Of a stretch of DNA of 64,000 nt, positions 40,391 to 50,468 are shown piece after piece. Where the stretch lies: the NCBI RefSeq assembly GCF_000241325.1, contig NZ_BAEI01000059.1, forward strand, positions 1 to 64,000. Direction: 5' to 3'. Positions within the stretch are counted from its first letter, which is position 1. Each line of letters starts with the position of its first letter. The position numbers and the translations under genes were made by a program. The DNA is from Gordonia polyisoprenivorans NBRC 16320 = JCM 10675. GTDB taxonomy: Bacteria > Actinomycetota > Actinomycetes > Mycobacteriales > Mycobacteriaceae. The notes beneath the pieces are model-generated. The model searched no databases, was not told the origin of the DNA, and worked only from the letters and a program-made list of their open reading frames with translations.

Positions 40391-40540
40391 GTGTAGCCGT
40401 GCCGGACCGGGTCGGGCCAAATCGATTTCTGTCACCACGGCAGCCGGTCACCTGGGCGGACGGTCCCTGCGTGGCAGCAACGCCGGGCGAGCCGGCCGTC
40501 ACTGCTCGGGTGTCGCTACCGGGGTGTCACTGCGGGGGTA
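40391..40540. other. Region between the ileS leader and the Pro-rich membrane protein gene
   Basis: About 150 nt. It should hold the ileS promoter. Positions 40498-40552 contain roughly four imperfect 14-nt repeats of a TCACTGC-GGGGGT-like unit that run into the 3' end of the next gene. No other feature seen. Confidence 0.35.
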
Positions 40541-41416
40541 TCACTGCTGGGGCGGGCGCCAGTCCGGATGCAGCGGATCGATCTTCTCCGGCCGCTCTCC
40601 GGGCTCCGATTCCCCCGACTGCGTCGTGGACCCGGGATCGGAGTGCGTCCCCCGAGAGCCCTGCGGAGTCGGCGCCGGACCGGGCCGGAACCGGCCGGTC
40701 TGGGGCGGGCCGGGCGGCCGTTGTCGGCCGCGTGGATCGGAACCCGTATTCGGGCCAGCAGGGTTCGGACCAGTTGGGTTCGGGCCAGCGGGGTTCGACA
40801 CAGCAGGATTGACTACCGAGGGGTTGGATACCGGAGGTCGCGGTCGCGCGTCGGCGGCCCCGACCGACCGCAGATAGTCGGCATATCCCCGCTCGGCGGT
40901 CGAGGGCGCGGTGGGCCGGTCGGCTGCAGGTGCGCCGGGGCGAGTGGGGGGCGGAGCAGCTTGGGTCGGCACGGACTCGGGCGGACGCTGGTCACCCCCG
41001 CGCGGACCCCTCGCGGTCTCGGGCGCGTCGGGAGACGAGATCACGCCTTCCCAGAGCGCCCGACGGCGATCCTCGGTCGACTGCTGATCGGAGTCCTCGT
41101 GCGGCGCGGACTCCGACTGCGGACCACTGTCCTCGGGTCGCCCGTCCTCGGGGCGCCGAGGCGTGTGCCGAGAATCGTCGGCGTCGTCGCCATCTTCGTC
41201 GACGTGCTGCGCGGCGCCGAACCCGAAGCCACCACCGGCCTCTTCATCATCGGGCTTACCGCGCCGACCACTCCAGACGATGTCGGCGACGAGAAAGATC
41301 AGCCCGACGAGGCAGACGACGATGCAGGCGATCGCAAGCCACAGGGTGCCGGTGATGAGGCCGACGACAAGTAGGACGAATCCGACAAGCGTGGCAGCCA
41401 GCGCCAGGGTCAGCAC
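40541..41416 (-). CDS. Two-helix membrane protein with a long Pro/Asp-rich cytosolic tail, downstream of wag31
   Basis: 291 residues starting GTG 41416. Two hydrophobic helices at the N-terminus (MLTLALAATLVGFVLLVVGLI and WLAIACIVVCLVGLIFLVADIV) are followed by an acidic, then Pro-rich, disordered tail. A conserved-looking segment (RGYADYLRSVGA) lies in the middle. The tail holds a pentapeptide run NP-[AT]-GP from imperfect 15-nt repeats (40751-40825). In M. tuberculosis a small transmembrane gene (Rv2144c) is also directly downstream of wag31. It may work at the pole or septum with Wag31; this is inference from position. Confidence 0.8.
   Translation of the reverse strand: MLTLALAATLVGFVLLVVGLITGTLWLAIACIVVCLVGLIFLVADIVWSGRRGKPDDEEAGGGFGFGAAQHVDEDGDDADDSRHTPRRPEDGRPEDSGPQSESAPHEDSDQQSTEDRRRALWEGVISSPDAPETARGPRGGDQRPPESVPTQAAPPPTRPGAPAADRPTAPSTAERGYADYLRSVGAADARPRPPVSNPSVVNPAVSNPAGPNPTGPNPAGPNTGSDPRGRQRPPGPPQTGRFRPGPAPTPQGSRGTHSDPGSTTQSGESEPGERPEKIDPLHPDWRPPQQ
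40751..40825 (-). repeat. Imperfect 15-nt tandem repeat, five copies
   Basis: Five degenerate 15-nt units encode the NP[AT]GP pentapeptides in the tail of the membrane protein. More diverged than the mceA or ftsL-like arrays. Confidence 0.8.
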
Positions 41417-41440
41417 GTCATCGACCTAGTGTCGTCCCGT

Positions 41441-42265
41441 TCAGCTCTGCGAGTAGCTGCTGAATCCACCGTTGCCGGGATCGGTGGAGAACGACTGATC
41501 GGCCGGGCGTCCGCTCTCGACCGGTGCCGCACTACCGCGCTGTTGGAGTTCCTCGAGCTGGGATTCCAGGTAGGTCTTGAGGCGCGTACGGTACTCACGC
41601 TCATAGATCTTGAGCTGTTCGATCCGGCCCTCGAGCACACCACGCTGCTGGTTGATGGTGCCCATGATCTCGGCGTGCTTGCGCTCGGCATCACTCTGCA
41701 GGGCGTCGGCACGTTCCTGCGCCTGACGCAGCTGCGCCTCCGAGCGGGTCTGCGCGTCGGCCAGGATGGCCTCCGACCGCTGCCGTGCATCGGCGAGCAT
41801 GGCTTCGGACTTGCTCTGCGCCTCGGCGACCATCGAGTCCGACCGCTGCCGCGCGTCGGCCAGCAACGAGTCGGCCTCCTGCCGCGACGTGCTGGTCAAA
41901 CGGTCGGCGGTCTCCTGCGCAAGCGCGAGGACCTTGGCCGCACGGACGTGGGCGTCGCCGTCGGCCGGTGCCGCCGCCGGAGCGGGAGCAGGCGCGGCCT
42001 GGGGTTCGGGACTGGACACCGCGAAGACCTGGGTGTGGTCCTCCGACGGCGCAGGTGCCGCAGCGGCACCCGATCGCGCTTCGGTGAGCTCGCCTTCGAG
42101 TTCTTCGACGCGTTGTTTCAGATCCGAGTTCTCGTCGATCAGACGCGCGAGTTCTGCTTCGACAAAGTCGAGGAACTGGTCCACCTCGTCTTCGTTGTAG
42201 CCGCGTTTACCGATAGGCGGTTTGCTGAACGCGACGTTGTGCACATCAGCTGGTGTCAGCCGCAT
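41441..42265 (-). CDS. wag31: Wag31/DivIVA polar growth protein
   Basis: 274 residues. The N-terminal DivIVA domain ([39 protein letters not shown]) binds curved membrane at poles. A linker of about 40 Ala/Pro-rich residues follows, then a long coiled coil made of near-repeats ([20 protein letters not shown] onwards), ending [28 protein letters not shown]. Wag31 organises apical peptidoglycan and mycolate synthesis. Start ATG 42265 with a GAGGGGAA ribosome site; the in-frame ATG 15 nt upstream is less likely. First of the dcw-linked division genes counted from the ileS side. Confidence 0.97.
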   Translation of the reverse strand: MRLTPADVHNVAFSKPPIGKRGYNEDEVDQFLDFVEAELARLIDENSDLKQRVEELEGELTEARSGAAAAPAPSEDHTQVFAVSSPEPQAAPAPAPAAAPADGDAHVRAAKVLALAQETADRLTSTSRQEADSLLADARQRSDSMVAEAQSKSEAMLADARQRSEAILADAQTRSEAQLRQAQERADALQSDAERKHAEIMGTINQQRGVLEGRIEQLKIYEREYRTRLKTYLESQLEELQQRGSAAPVESGRPADQSFSTDPGNGGFSSYSQS

Positions 42266-42597
42266 GTCGGTTCCCCTCAATGTCGTTCGAGCTTGTCTTG
42301 GTCGAGCCTTGTGTCAGTAGTACTGCGTCAGTCGAGCAGTTCTGCGTCAGCCGAGCAGTTCCACGCTGTCACGTGTCCCATTACAGACTGTCACTGACCA
42401 TTCATACCAGTCAAAATCTGTAACTGGCGTCTTATCCTGTCACATCTGAACCGTTCGTAGTAGGACATCGATGTCGTCCTGCAATCAAACAGTCGCTCAA
42501 CCATGACATCAGCAATACGCTCTCCGGCCAAGTCCCCAGGCAGTTCGGCGACCGACTTTCTCGTTCGACCGAAGTCGGTGCCAGGTCAGATCACGAG
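42266..42597. promoter_or_regulatory. Upstream region of wag31 with a duplicated 19-nt element
   Basis: 332 nt without a gene, AT-richer than its surroundings. Two adjacent 19-nt copies (42323-42341 and 42342-42360; unit CTGCGTCAGTCGAGCAGTT, one mismatch) lie 58-95 nt upstream of the wag31 start. Several TGACA/TTGAC-like hexamers occur at 42370-42460, so one or more promoters for wag31 are likely here, but I cannot assign them firmly. Confidence 0.5.
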
Positions 42598-42915
42598 TCA
42601 CATTCCGAGCGCCGACGCCGCGGCCCCCATCCGGAACGACCCGACCACCTGCATCGCGATCACCACCAGGATCAGCACGATCATCAGCGACAGGTCGAGG
42701 CGGACCGGGCCGAGCGGAATCGGCGGGATGATCCGCCGGAACAGTTTGATCGGTGGGTCGGTCACCGTGAAGGTGATCTCGATGATCGCCACGACGATCC
42801 CCGTCGGTCGCCATTCCCGCGCGAAGGTGCGCACCAGCTCCACGACGAGCCGGGCCAGCAACAGCAGCCAGTAGACGAACAGGATGTACCAGATGACTTC
42901 GAACACAATCGCCAC
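42598..42915 (-). CDS. YggT family membrane protein
   Basis: 105 residues with two or three hydrophobic helices. ARLVVELVRTFAREWRPTGIVVAIIEITFTVTDPPIKLFRRIIPPIPLGPVRLDLSLMIVLIL is the YggT signature (TDP-x-x-K-x-x-R-x-x-P). Start GTG 42915. The gene commonly sits between sepF and divIVA in Gram-positive dcw regions, as here. The role is unclear, possibly in osmotic or division functions. Confidence 0.93.
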   Translation of the reverse strand: MAIVFEVIWYILFVYWLLLLARLVVELVRTFAREWRPTGIVVAIIEITFTVTDPPIKLFRRIIPPIPLGPVRLDLSLMIVLILVVIAMQVVGSFRMGAAASALGM

Positions 42916-43051
42916 TTCTCAAGAGTGCCTGACGTGAGGCGCCCGCGGCCGCACCGGGGTTCCGGCACGTCGCCGCGGGCGCGAGGACGGTGATTCGGGG
43001 GAATTGCCGGAAATATCGCATCGCGACGCGATATCGGGCAATTCGTACCGG

Positions 43052-43825
43052 TCAGGACTGGTTGTAGAACCCGGTCTCGGCGATCTTGCGCCGGTCCTCG
43101 GGCGAGACGTCGATGTCGGCGGGTGAGAGCAAGAACACCTTGGTGGCCACCTTGTCGAAGGAGCCACGCAATGCGAACGCCAGTCCGGCGGCGAAGTCGA
43201 CGAGTCGCTTGGCGTCGTCGTTGGTCATGTTGACCAGGTCCATGATCACCGGATTGCCATCACGGAAGCGCTCACCGATGGTGCGTGCCTCACCGTAATC
43301 GGACGGACGCAGGGTGGTGATCTTGTGCAGCGGGCCGTCGGCGAAGACGCGCTCGAGGTCACCCCGCTCGGCCCCGCCCGGCCGCCCGGCGCCGGTCGCA
43401 CGCAACGTCGCACCGCTCGAGCGCTGCAACGGCTCGAGCCGGGTGGCACGCACCCGCTCGGGCGACACTTCGGTGGCCGCTCGGACGCCACCGCCCGCAT
43501 AGGCGTACTCCGCGCCGGCATAGCCGGGCTCGTATCCCTCGTAACCGCCCACCGCGTACCGCCGCTCCTCGGCGTAGACCTCACGATCGCGTCCGGCCAA
43601 GCCGGCCTCACGATCCCGGTAGCCGGCGTCGCGGTAATCGCCGTAGGCGGAGTCGGCGAGTGCCTCCTCCCGGTAGGACGAGTCGCCGTAGTAGTCGTCG
43701 CGGTAGGCGCGCTCTCGCGCGGCGGCCCGGACCGGGCCGGGGCCGGGCTCGTCGAGGTAGTCGTCCTCGTACTCGCTCGGAGGCACCATGCCGAAATATG
43801 CCTTGAACTTCTGCATCGTGGTCAT
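43052..43825 (-). CDS. sepF: SepF, FtsZ membrane anchor
   Basis: 257 residues. The N-terminal amphipathic segment (MTTMQKFKAYFGM) binds membrane. A linker of about 120 residues is rich in Tyr, Asp and Arg (RDDYYGDSSYREEAL, GGYEGYEPGYAGAEYAYAGGG). The C-terminal SepF domain (LHKITTLRPSDYGEARTIGERFRDGNPVIMDLVNM to AETGFYNQS) binds the FtsZ C-terminal peptide and polymerises. With ftsA absent, SepF is expected to be the main FtsZ anchor. Start ATG 43825 with GAGAGG; an ATG 21 nt upstream is possible. Confidence 0.96.
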   Translation of the reverse strand: MTTMQKFKAYFGMVPPSEYEDDYLDEPGPGPVRAAARERAYRDDYYGDSSYREEALADSAYGDYRDAGYRDREAGLAGRDREVYAEERRYAVGGYEGYEPGYAGAEYAYAGGGVRAATEVSPERVRATRLEPLQRSSGATLRATGAGRPGGAERGDLERVFADGPLHKITTLRPSDYGEARTIGERFRDGNPVIMDLVNMTNDDAKRLVDFAAGLAFALRGSFDKVATKVFLLSPADIDVSPEDRRKIAETGFYNQS

Positions 43826-43923
43826 GTGCTGGGCCTCTCTGGTCATCCGACGCTCACGAGCGGGTGTTGCAGCTGTTGCCGGTGTGTGAGCTGTTCTCGA
43901 TGGTTCTCGTGTGACTTGTGTGA

Positions 43924-44655
43924 TTACTGAGAGAGTATCGGCCGGGATCCCATGATCGCGGTACCGACACGCACACATGTCGAGCCGTATTCGACGGCGA
44001 TCGCCATGTCGCCACTCATGCCGGCCGACAGCGCTGTCGCATCCGGATGCTCCCGCAGGAATCCCTCGCGGATGCGCGCGGTCGTCGCCATCCACTCCCG
44101 CACCTCACCGTGCGTCGGCGCGATGACCATCAAGCCCGCCAGCCGCAGCGACGGCGCGGCGACCACGCGCTGTGCGAGTTCGGGCAGCTCCGCCTCGATG
44201 ACGCCACCCCGCGTCGGATCACCGTCGAGACTGACCTGACAGAACACCCCGAGCGGTTCGGTGCGCAGCTGCTCGTGCAACGCCGCCTGCGCCGCCGTCG
44301 CCAACTGGTCGACGAGCTTGTCGCGATCGACCGAATGCACCGAACGCGCCCAGCGCGCAACGGTTTTCGCCTTCTTGGTCTGCACGCTGCCGATCATGTC
44401 GAAGACGGCTCCGCTGCTGTCGACGAGCTCACCGAGTTCGGCGATCTTGCGACTGGCCTCGGGTTCGCGGGACTCGCCGAACTCGCGCTCTCCCAGCTCG
44501 ATCAGCCGCGCAACATCGGCGGCCGGAAAGAACTTGGTCACCACCAGCAGCTCGACGTCACCCGGCGCTCGACCGGCGCGGGCGACGGCCGCGTCGAGTT
44601 CCCCGCGCACGGTGGCCAGGCGCTGCGCGAGCTCCTCGGTGCGCGGATCGCTCAC
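43924..44655 (-). CDS. YggS/PLPBP family pyridoxal phosphate homeostasis protein
   Basis: 243 residues. VELLVVTKFFPAADVARLIELG contains the PLP-binding Lys; FDMIGSVQTKKAKTVARWARSVHSVDR and LSAGMSGDMAIAVEYGSTCVRVGTAIMG are family blocks. It binds PLP and balances B6 vitamers; no catalytic reaction is established. GTG 44655 overlaps the pgeF stop as GTGA, so translation is coupled. Position between ftsZ/pgeF and sepF is typical in actinobacteria. Confidence 0.94.
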   Translation of the reverse strand: MSDPRTEELAQRLATVRGELDAAVARAGRAPGDVELLVVTKFFPAADVARLIELGEREFGESREPEASRKIAELGELVDSSGAVFDMIGSVQTKKAKTVARWARSVHSVDRDKLVDQLATAAQAALHEQLRTEPLGVFCQVSLDGDPTRGGVIEAELPELAQRVVAAPSLRLAGLMVIAPTHGEVREWMATTARIREGFLREHPDATALSAGMSGDMAIAVEYGSTCVRVGTAIMGSRPILSQ

Positions 44656-45419
44656 CGGTCGATCCAGATGACCGAGGCCAGCCGACCCGTCGGTGCGCCG
44701 CGACGGTGACTGAACAGATCGGTGTCGGAGATGGTGCACCGCGGGTCGACGGCCACCGAGTTCACCCCGGCGGCCAGCAACTGCCGCCGGATACCGGCCC
44801 GCAGATCCAGACCAGCGGTGCCCTTCGCGGTCCGGCAGGCGCTGCCGGGCAGGTGCTCCTCGACGTCGCGCTGCATCGCGTCGGGCACCTCGTAGCGCTC
44901 ACCGCCGGCTGCCGGGCCGAGAAAGGCCCCGATGCGCTCGGGACGCGCGCCGAGCCGGATCATCGCGCGCAGGGTGGCCGGCACGATGCCGATGCGGGCA
45001 CCGACGCGACCGGCGTGGACACCGGCGATGACACCGGCCTCGTCGTCGCTGAGCAACACCGGCACGCAATCGGCCGAGAGCACCGCGAGCGCCACCCCGG
45101 GCAGGGCGGTGACCAGTGCGTCGGTGGCCGGCACGCGGATCGACGGGCCCACCTTCTCGACGTCGGGTGCGGTGAACGTCGACTCGTCGACCACGGTCAC
45201 GTTGCGGCTGTGGATCTGCTCCATCCACACCACCCGGGATTCGTCCACCCCGATCTGGCGGGCCAGCCGCGAACGATTGGCGGCGACCGCTGCGGGGTCG
45301 TCACCGACGTGATCGCCGAGATTGAAACTGTCGTAGGGCGCCTGCGAGCTGCCGCCGGCGCGGGTGGTGACCACCCGACGCACCCGGGCTGCCGTCGCCG
45401 GTCCGCCGGTCCCACCCAT
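44652..45419 (-). CDS. pgeF: PgeF/YfiH family multicopper-oxidase-like protein
   Basis: 255 residues. LSADCVPVLLSD and GVIAGVHAGRVG hold the Cys and His of the metal site; TTRAGGSSQAPYDSFNLGDHVGDDP is the N-terminal family block. Homologues act as purine nucleoside phosphorylase/adenosine deaminase, or in peptidoglycan precursor editing in E. coli. The usual His-x-Gly-Trp-Arg is read here as HAGRVG, slightly changed. Start 2 nt after the ftsZ stop. Confidence 0.92.
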   Translation of the reverse strand: MGGTGGPATAARVRRVVTTRAGGSSQAPYDSFNLGDHVGDDPAAVAANRSRLARQIGVDESRVVWMEQIHSRNVTVVDESTFTAPDVEKVGPSIRVPATDALVTALPGVALAVLSADCVPVLLSDDEAGVIAGVHAGRVGARIGIVPATLRAMIRLGARPERIGAFLGPAAGGERYEVPDAMQRDVEEHLPGSACRTAKGTAGLDLRAGIRRQLLAAGVNSVAVDPRCTISDTDLFSHRRGAPTGRLASVIWIDR

Positions 45420-45421
45420 GA

Positions 45422-46591
45422 CTATCGCTTCATGAAGGAGGGCACATCGACGTCGTCGTCGTCGAGGGTCACGTTGTTGCGACGCGGCCGCTCCGGTGTC
45501 GACGACGAGGCGAAGGGATCGCCCTGCCCCGACGGCATCTCGCCGAACAGGGGGTCGTTCTTCGCCGGCCGGGACACGTCGCCGGCCTGCGCGGCCCCGA
45601 CCTTGCCCGCTCCGGCGGCGGGGGCGTCGGCACGCTTGCGCGGTGAGCCACCGTCGAAACCGGCGGCGATCACGGTCACCCGCACCTCGTCGCCGAGGTT
45701 GTCGTCGATCACCGTGCCGAAGATGATGTTCGCGTCCTCGTGGGCGGCCTCCTGGACCTGGGTCGCGGCGTTGTGGATCTCGAACAGACCGAGGTCACTG
45801 CCACCGGCGATCGAGATGAGCACACCACGCGCACCTTCCATCGACGCCTCGAGCAACGGCGAGTTGATCGCCGACTCGGCGGCCTTCTTCGCACGGTCCT
45901 CGCCGCGCGAGGAGCCGATCCCCATCAGGGCGCTGCCGGCATCGCTCATGACGCCCTTGACGTCGGCGAAGTCGACGTTGATCAGGCCCGGGGTGGTGAT
46001 CAGGTCGGTGATGCCCTGCACGCCGTTGAGGAGCACCTCGTCGGCGCTGCGGAAGGCGTCCATCAGGCTCACCTGGGCGTCGCCGAGCTGCAGCAGACGG
46101 TCGTTGGGGATGACGATCAGCGTGTCGCACGACTCGCGCAGCGCGGTGATCCCGGCTTCAGCCTGGCCGCCGCGGCGCTTGCCCTCGAATGCGAACGGTC
46201 GGGTCACCACGCCGACGGTCAGCGCACCGAGCTTGCGGGCGATCTGGGCCACCACCGGTGCACCACCGGTGCCGGTGCCGCCGCCCTCTCCCGCGGTCAC
46301 GAAGACCATGTCGGCGCCCTTGAGGAGCTCCTCGATCTCGTCGCGGGCGTCCTCGGCCGCACGCCGGCCGACCTCTGGATCGGCACCGGCGCCGAGCCCA
46401 CGGGTCGAGTCGCGTCCCACGTCGAGTTTGACGTCGGCGTCGCTCATCAACAGCGCTTGGGCATCGGTGTTGATGGCGATGAACTCCACCCCCTTGAGCC
46501 CCTGCTCGATCATGCGGTTCACGGCGTTGACGCCGCCGCCGCCGATGCCGACGACCTTGATCACGGCCAGGTAGTTGTGCGGTGGCGTCAT
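45422..46591 (-). CDS. ftsZ: Cell division GTPase FtsZ
   Basis: 389 residues. The tubulin signature GGGTGTGG is at about 103-110; [18 protein letters not shown] begins the GTPase domain. The NLIT-like T7 block appears as [21 protein letters not shown]. After residue 320 a flexible linker leads to the conserved tail [13 protein letters not shown], the docking peptide for SepF and FtsW. It assembles the Z-ring at the septum. Confidence 0.98.
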   Translation of the reverse strand: MTPPHNYLAVIKVVGIGGGGVNAVNRMIEQGLKGVEFIAINTDAQALLMSDADVKLDVGRDSTRGLGAGADPEVGRRAAEDARDEIEELLKGADMVFVTAGEGGGTGTGGAPVVAQIARKLGALTVGVVTRPFAFEGKRRGGQAEAGITALRESCDTLIVIPNDRLLQLGDAQVSLMDAFRSADEVLLNGVQGITDLITTPGLINVDFADVKGVMSDAGSALMGIGSSRGEDRAKKAAESAINSPLLEASMEGARGVLISIAGGSDLGLFEIHNAATQVQEAAHEDANIIFGTVIDDNLGDEVRVTVIAAGFDGGSPRKRADAPAAGAGKVGAAQAGDVSRPAKNDPLFGEMPSGQGDPFASSSTPERPRRNNVTLDDDDVDVPSFMKR

Positions 46592-46775
46592 GACGCTCGC
46601 CTTCCTCTTGTCGATCGCGAAACCCTAAACCTCAACCATAGATTCAGAGTTATGTCAAGTAGTGATGTTGGGATTGACGCTAGGCATCACCACCCCGGTG
46701 GGCCAGCAGGTGGCCCGGCGTGTCGCCAAACTCGTGTCCTCCGACACCGATTCGCACGGCGTCGACAGCGAATCC
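46592..46775 (-). promoter_or_regulatory. ftsZ upstream region with a promoter candidate
   Basis: 184 nt between ftsQ and ftsZ. On the minus strand TTGACA (46653-46658) is a good -35 match, followed by AT-rich sequence but no clear -10 at the usual spacing. The region is the only long gap in the ftsQ-ftsZ-pgeF-yggS run, so ftsZ probably has its own promoters, as in mycobacteria. Confidence 0.45.
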
Positions 46776-47474
46776 TCAGCGAAAGGCGGGGAAATTCGGC
46801 GCCGAGACGTTGTACTCGGTCGCCTTCTGGCTCAGGAGGTAGCCGAGAGTGCGCGCCTTCTCGTCGTTGCGGGTGTCGTCACCCCAGATGACCTTGCGGT
46901 TGCCGGTCAACGCGAATTCGATGTCCACCGGCGAATTCGCGATCACCCGCAGCACCAGCGCCGACAACTGCGGCGGCAGGTCTGCGGTCACCCCGAGCGC
47001 AGCGCGCGTCGTCGGATCGGCCGGGCCGGGGGTCGCGGTCTGCAACACCGGGAGTTTCTTGATCTCCGGCGGAATCGAGGAGTTCGGGTACGTCAGATAG
47101 CCCACTCCGGACCGGTCGAGCACGTGCACCTTGTCGCCGTCGGGGACCACCGCGACCGGCACCCGTTCGATGACGGTGATCTGCAGGGTCGAGGGATAAC
47201 TGCGCTGCACCCGCGCCGAGGAGATCGACGGGATGGCCGCGATCCGCCGGGCCACCGCCTCGGTGTCGACCTGCAGCAGCGGCGTACCGGGGGCCACCGC
47301 GGCGGCATCGAGGATCTGCGCCCCCGGAACGGTCCGGTTGTCACTGATCTCGGTGTTGCGCACCGACATCAGCGGCGTCAGGTAGGCGATGAGCACCAGA
47401 CCCACGACCACCACGACGGTCAGGACGACGCCGAGAACGATCCGCGGACGACGCCGTTGCGGCAGCACACGCAT
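46776..47474 (-). CDS. ftsQ: Cell division protein FtsQ
   Basis: 232 residues. A short basic N-terminus ([11 protein letters not shown]), one membrane helix (IVLGVVLTVVVVVGLVLIAYL), a POTRA domain (MSVRNTEISDNRTVPGAQILDAAAV to LQITVIERVPVAVV), then the FtsQ beta domain. Part of the FtsQLB complex that activates septal synthesis. The start overlaps the murC stop by 1 nt (TGATG). Confidence 0.95.
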   Translation of the reverse strand: MRVLPQRRRPRIVLGVVLTVVVVVGLVLIAYLTPLMSVRNTEISDNRTVPGAQILDAAAVAPGTPLLQVDTEAVARRIAAIPSISSARVQRSYPSTLQITVIERVPVAVVPDGDKVHVLDRSGVGYLTYPNSSIPPEIKKLPVLQTATPGPADPTTRAALGVTADLPPQLSALVLRVIANSPVDIEFALTGNRKVIWGDDTRNDEKARTLGYLLSQKATEYNVSAPNFPAFR

Positions 47475-49108
47475 CAGCGCTCACCGCCGCCCGTTCCCCC
47501 GGCGCCGGCACCACGATCCCCACCGGACGCGCGATGCGCGAGTGCGGCAAGGATTTCCGGGCCCTGCATGGTGATATCGCCCGCACCGAGGGTCAGCACC
47601 ACGTCCCCCGGCCGCACCAGCCCGGCCACCGTGGTTGCCAGTGCGGACAAATCGGGCTCGAAGTGTGCCGCTCGCGTCATCCGCTCGACGATCATCCGGC
47701 CACTGACACCGGGTACCGGCTGCTCGCGCGCCCCGTACACGTCGGCGACCACCACCGCATCGGCAAGGTCGAGCGCAGCAGCAAACTCGTCAGCGAATTC
47801 CTCTGTGCGCGAATACAAGTGGGGTTGGAATACCGCGACGACGCGGCGTCGGCGACCGGAGTCGTCGCCGTCGACCATGGCACGCGCGGCCGTCAGCACC
47901 GCGGTCACCTCGGTCGGATGATGGGCGTAATCATCGAAGACCTCGACCACTCCCCCAGCGGCCGAACCGTGCCCGGCGCTGTCGTCGTCGACACCACCGC
48001 CCTCGACACCACCGTCGTCGATGCTCACGCGACCCTTGAATTCGAACCGCCGCCGCACACCGGCGAACGCCTCGATCCCCGCGATCACCGCCGAGAGATC
48101 ACCGCCCGCACGGGTGGCAGCGACGATCGCGGCAATCGCGTTGCGCGCCATGTGGATTCCCGGGATCGTCAACGCCACCGAGCGGTCCGCGGAACTGTCC
48201 ACCGCCGCGCCGGGATCGACGACCGGCGCGCCGAAGCGCACACCGATCTCGCTGCCGGCCGCCGTCGGCGTCCACGACGTCATCGTCGCCACCACCCGCA
48301 CGCCGTCGGGAACCTCCACCTCCGGCGCGCCATAACCCAGCACCGACACGCCACGCTGCGTCAGAGACGCCGCGTGGCGCCGCGCAAGTGCGCAAGCGCC
48401 CGGATCGTCGAGACACACCACCAACGATCCACCCGGCTTGATCCGCGCAACGAACTCGTCGAACACCGCAACATAGCGCTCCACGGTGCCGAAGAAGTCG
48501 AGATGATCGACCTCGATGTTGGTGACCACCACGATGTCCGGGACGTACTCGAGCAGCGAGCCGTCACTCTCATCGGCCTCGGCCACGAACACCGACCCGC
48601 TGCCGTGATGGGCGTTGGTGCCCGACTCGTTGAGCTCACCGCCGATCGCGAACGACGGATCGAGGCCACAGTGCTGCAGCGCCACCACGGTCATCGAGGT
48701 GGTCGAGGTCTTGCCGTGCGTGCCCGCGATCAGCACCGAGCGGTACCCGACCATCAACTCCGCCAGCACATGCGGACGCAACAGGATCGGGATCCGGCGC
48801 GACCGCGCGGCAACGAGTTCCGGATTGGTCTTGGGGATCGCCGCGTGCGTCGTCACCACCACCGACGGACCGCCGGGGATCTGGTCCAGCGCCGAGGGAT
48901 CGTGCCCCACCTGAATCAGGGCGCCACGTGTGCGCAACGCCAGGATGCCGCGACTGCTCTTGGCGTCCGACCCCGACACCTGGGAGCCCCGCGCGAGCAG
49001 GATGCGCGCCAAACCCGACATGCCCGCGCCACCGATACCGACCATGTGGACGCGGCGCAGGTGGTCGGGGAGCTCCCCGACCGCCGACCCCGACACGTCG
49101 CCGGTCAT
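47474..49108 (-). CDS. murC: UDP-N-acetylmuramate--L-alanine ligase
   Basis: 544 residues. The N-terminal UDP-binding Gly motif is [19 protein letters not shown]; the P-loop is GTHGKTST (about 129-136); [15 protein letters not shown] is the C-terminal domain block. It adds L-Ala to UDP-MurNAc. Start 49108 (MTGDVSG) has a near-ideal GGAGGTGA site; an in-frame ATG at 49183 would overlap murG. Two short Gly/Asp-rich insertions ([19 protein letters not shown]) lie in the C-terminal half, and the tail is Gly-rich. Confidence 0.97.
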   Translation of the reverse strand: MTGDVSGSAVGELPDHLRRVHMVGIGGAGMSGLARILLARGSQVSGSDAKSSRGILALRTRGALIQVGHDPSALDQIPGGPSVVVTTHAAIPKTNPELVAARSRRIPILLRPHVLAELMVGYRSVLIAGTHGKTSTTSMTVVALQHCGLDPSFAIGGELNESGTNAHHGSGSVFVAEADESDGSLLEYVPDIVVVTNIEVDHLDFFGTVERYVAVFDEFVARIKPGGSLVVCLDDPGACALARRHAASLTQRGVSVLGYGAPEVEVPDGVRVVATMTSWTPTAAGSEIGVRFGAPVVDPGAAVDSSADRSVALTIPGIHMARNAIAAIVAATRAGGDLSAVIAGIEAFAGVRRRFEFKGRVSIDDGGVEGGGVDDDSAGHGSAAGGVVEVFDDYAHHPTEVTAVLTAARAMVDGDDSGRRRRVVAVFQPHLYSRTEEFADEFAAALDLADAVVVADVYGAREQPVPGVSGRMIVERMTRAAHFEPDLSALATTVAGLVRPGDVVLTLGAGDITMQGPEILAALAHRASGGDRGAGAGGTGGGER

Positions 49109-49179
49109 GGGTTCACCTCCATCGCCGGATCCCGCACGAGAACTCACGTCGGCACCAGGCGTGCCGACTCCCCAATTGT

Positions 49180-50397
49180 TCACTGCTCGGGGGCCGAAAG
49201 CGGCGAACGAAACGCGGCCGACAGCGGCTTACGATGCTCACCGGCGCGAAAACGCGCAGCCAGGTCCAGCGCCGCCCGCGCCACCTCGGTCGCCGCGTCG
49301 CGATGTCCGGTACCCGACGCGGCCGCCGACATCGCCGCCAGCCGTTCCGGATCCGACAACAGGGCTGGCACCTCCCGCGCCACCCAGTCGCTGGTGAGAT
49401 CGTCGTTGTCGACGAGCAGCCCACCGCCCGCACGCACGACCGGCAACGCGTTGAGCCGCTGCTCACCATTGCCATGCGGCAACGGCACATAGATCGCCGG
49501 GAGCCCGGTCGCCGACACCTCGGCCACCGTCATCGCACCCGACCGGCACACGACCAGGTCGGCCGCGGCATATGCGAGATCCATCCGCTTGAGATATCCG
49601 ACACCCCGATACGGTGGTGCCCCCTCGGGCGAGACCGGATCGATCGAGTTCTTCGGTCCGTACGCATGCAGGACACCGATACCCGCGCGACCCAACGCCT
49701 CGGCCGCACCGGCCACCGCCGCATTGAGCTGCGCGGCACCCTGCGAGCCGCCGAACACCAGTAGCGTCGGAGCGTCCTCGTCGAGCCCGAAGTAATGACG
49801 AGCCTTGGCGCGCAACGCCATCCGATCCAACTCGGCGATCTGCCCGCGCACCGGGATACCTACCACCCGGGCGTCGGCGAGCCCCGAACCGTCCACCGCC
49901 GCAAGCACCACGTCGGCGAACCGTGCACCCACCTTGTTGGCAATACCCGCACTGGCATTCGCCTCATGGATCACCACCGGCAACCGCCGCTTGCCCCGCA
50001 GATGCGCCTGCGCCGCGAGATAGGCGGGAATCGACACATAACCGCCGAAACCGACGACGACGTCGGCATCCACCGCCGCCAGCGCCTTGCGTGCGGCTGC
50101 CACCGACCGGGCCAATCGCAGCGGGGTCTTCGCCAACTCCACACCCGGCTTACGCGGCAACGGCACCGGCGGGATCAACGACAACTCGTATCCACGCTCG
50201 GGAACCAGCGACGTCTCCAGCCCACGACTCGTCCCCAACGCGGTGATCCTGGCCTGGGGATCCAGACGCCGCACCGCGTCGGCGACCGCCAACGCAGGCT
50301 CGATGTGCCCGGCGGTACCGCCACCGGCCACCACCACCGAGAGCGGGCGAGAATCCGATCCCTCGGCCCGGGCAGCACCGTGCTCCTGTGATTCCAT
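49180..50397 (-). CDS. murG: UDP-GlcNAc--lipid I N-acetylglucosaminyltransferase
   Basis: 405 residues, GT28 family. [24 protein letters not shown] is the N-terminal Gly motif; [44 protein letters not shown] and [35 protein letters not shown] are further signatures. Makes lipid II on the inner membrane face. It lies between ftsW and murC, as in other actinobacteria, with a 71-nt gap on each side. Confidence 0.97.
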   Translation of the reverse strand: MESQEHGAARAEGSDSRPLSVVVAGGGTAGHIEPALAVADAVRRLDPQARITALGTSRGLETSLVPERGYELSLIPPVPLPRKPGVELAKTPLRLARSVAAARKALAAVDADVVVGFGGYVSIPAYLAAQAHLRGKRRLPVVIHEANASAGIANKVGARFADVVLAAVDGSGLADARVVGIPVRGQIAELDRMALRAKARHYFGLDEDAPTLLVFGGSQGAAQLNAAVAGAAEALGRAGIGVLHAYGPKNSIDPVSPEGAPPYRGVGYLKRMDLAYAAADLVVCRSGAMTVAEVSATGLPAIYVPLPHGNGEQRLNALPVVRAGGGLLVDNDDLTSDWVAREVPALLSDPERLAAMSAAASGTGHRDAATEVARAALDLAARFRAGEHRKPLSAAFRSPLSAPEQ

Positions 50398-50468
50398 CGC
50401 GGGTCGTCAACTCCATTCCGCCGCCAGTCGGCGGGTCACACCGTCACGTCCAAACACGCACGTCCGCC

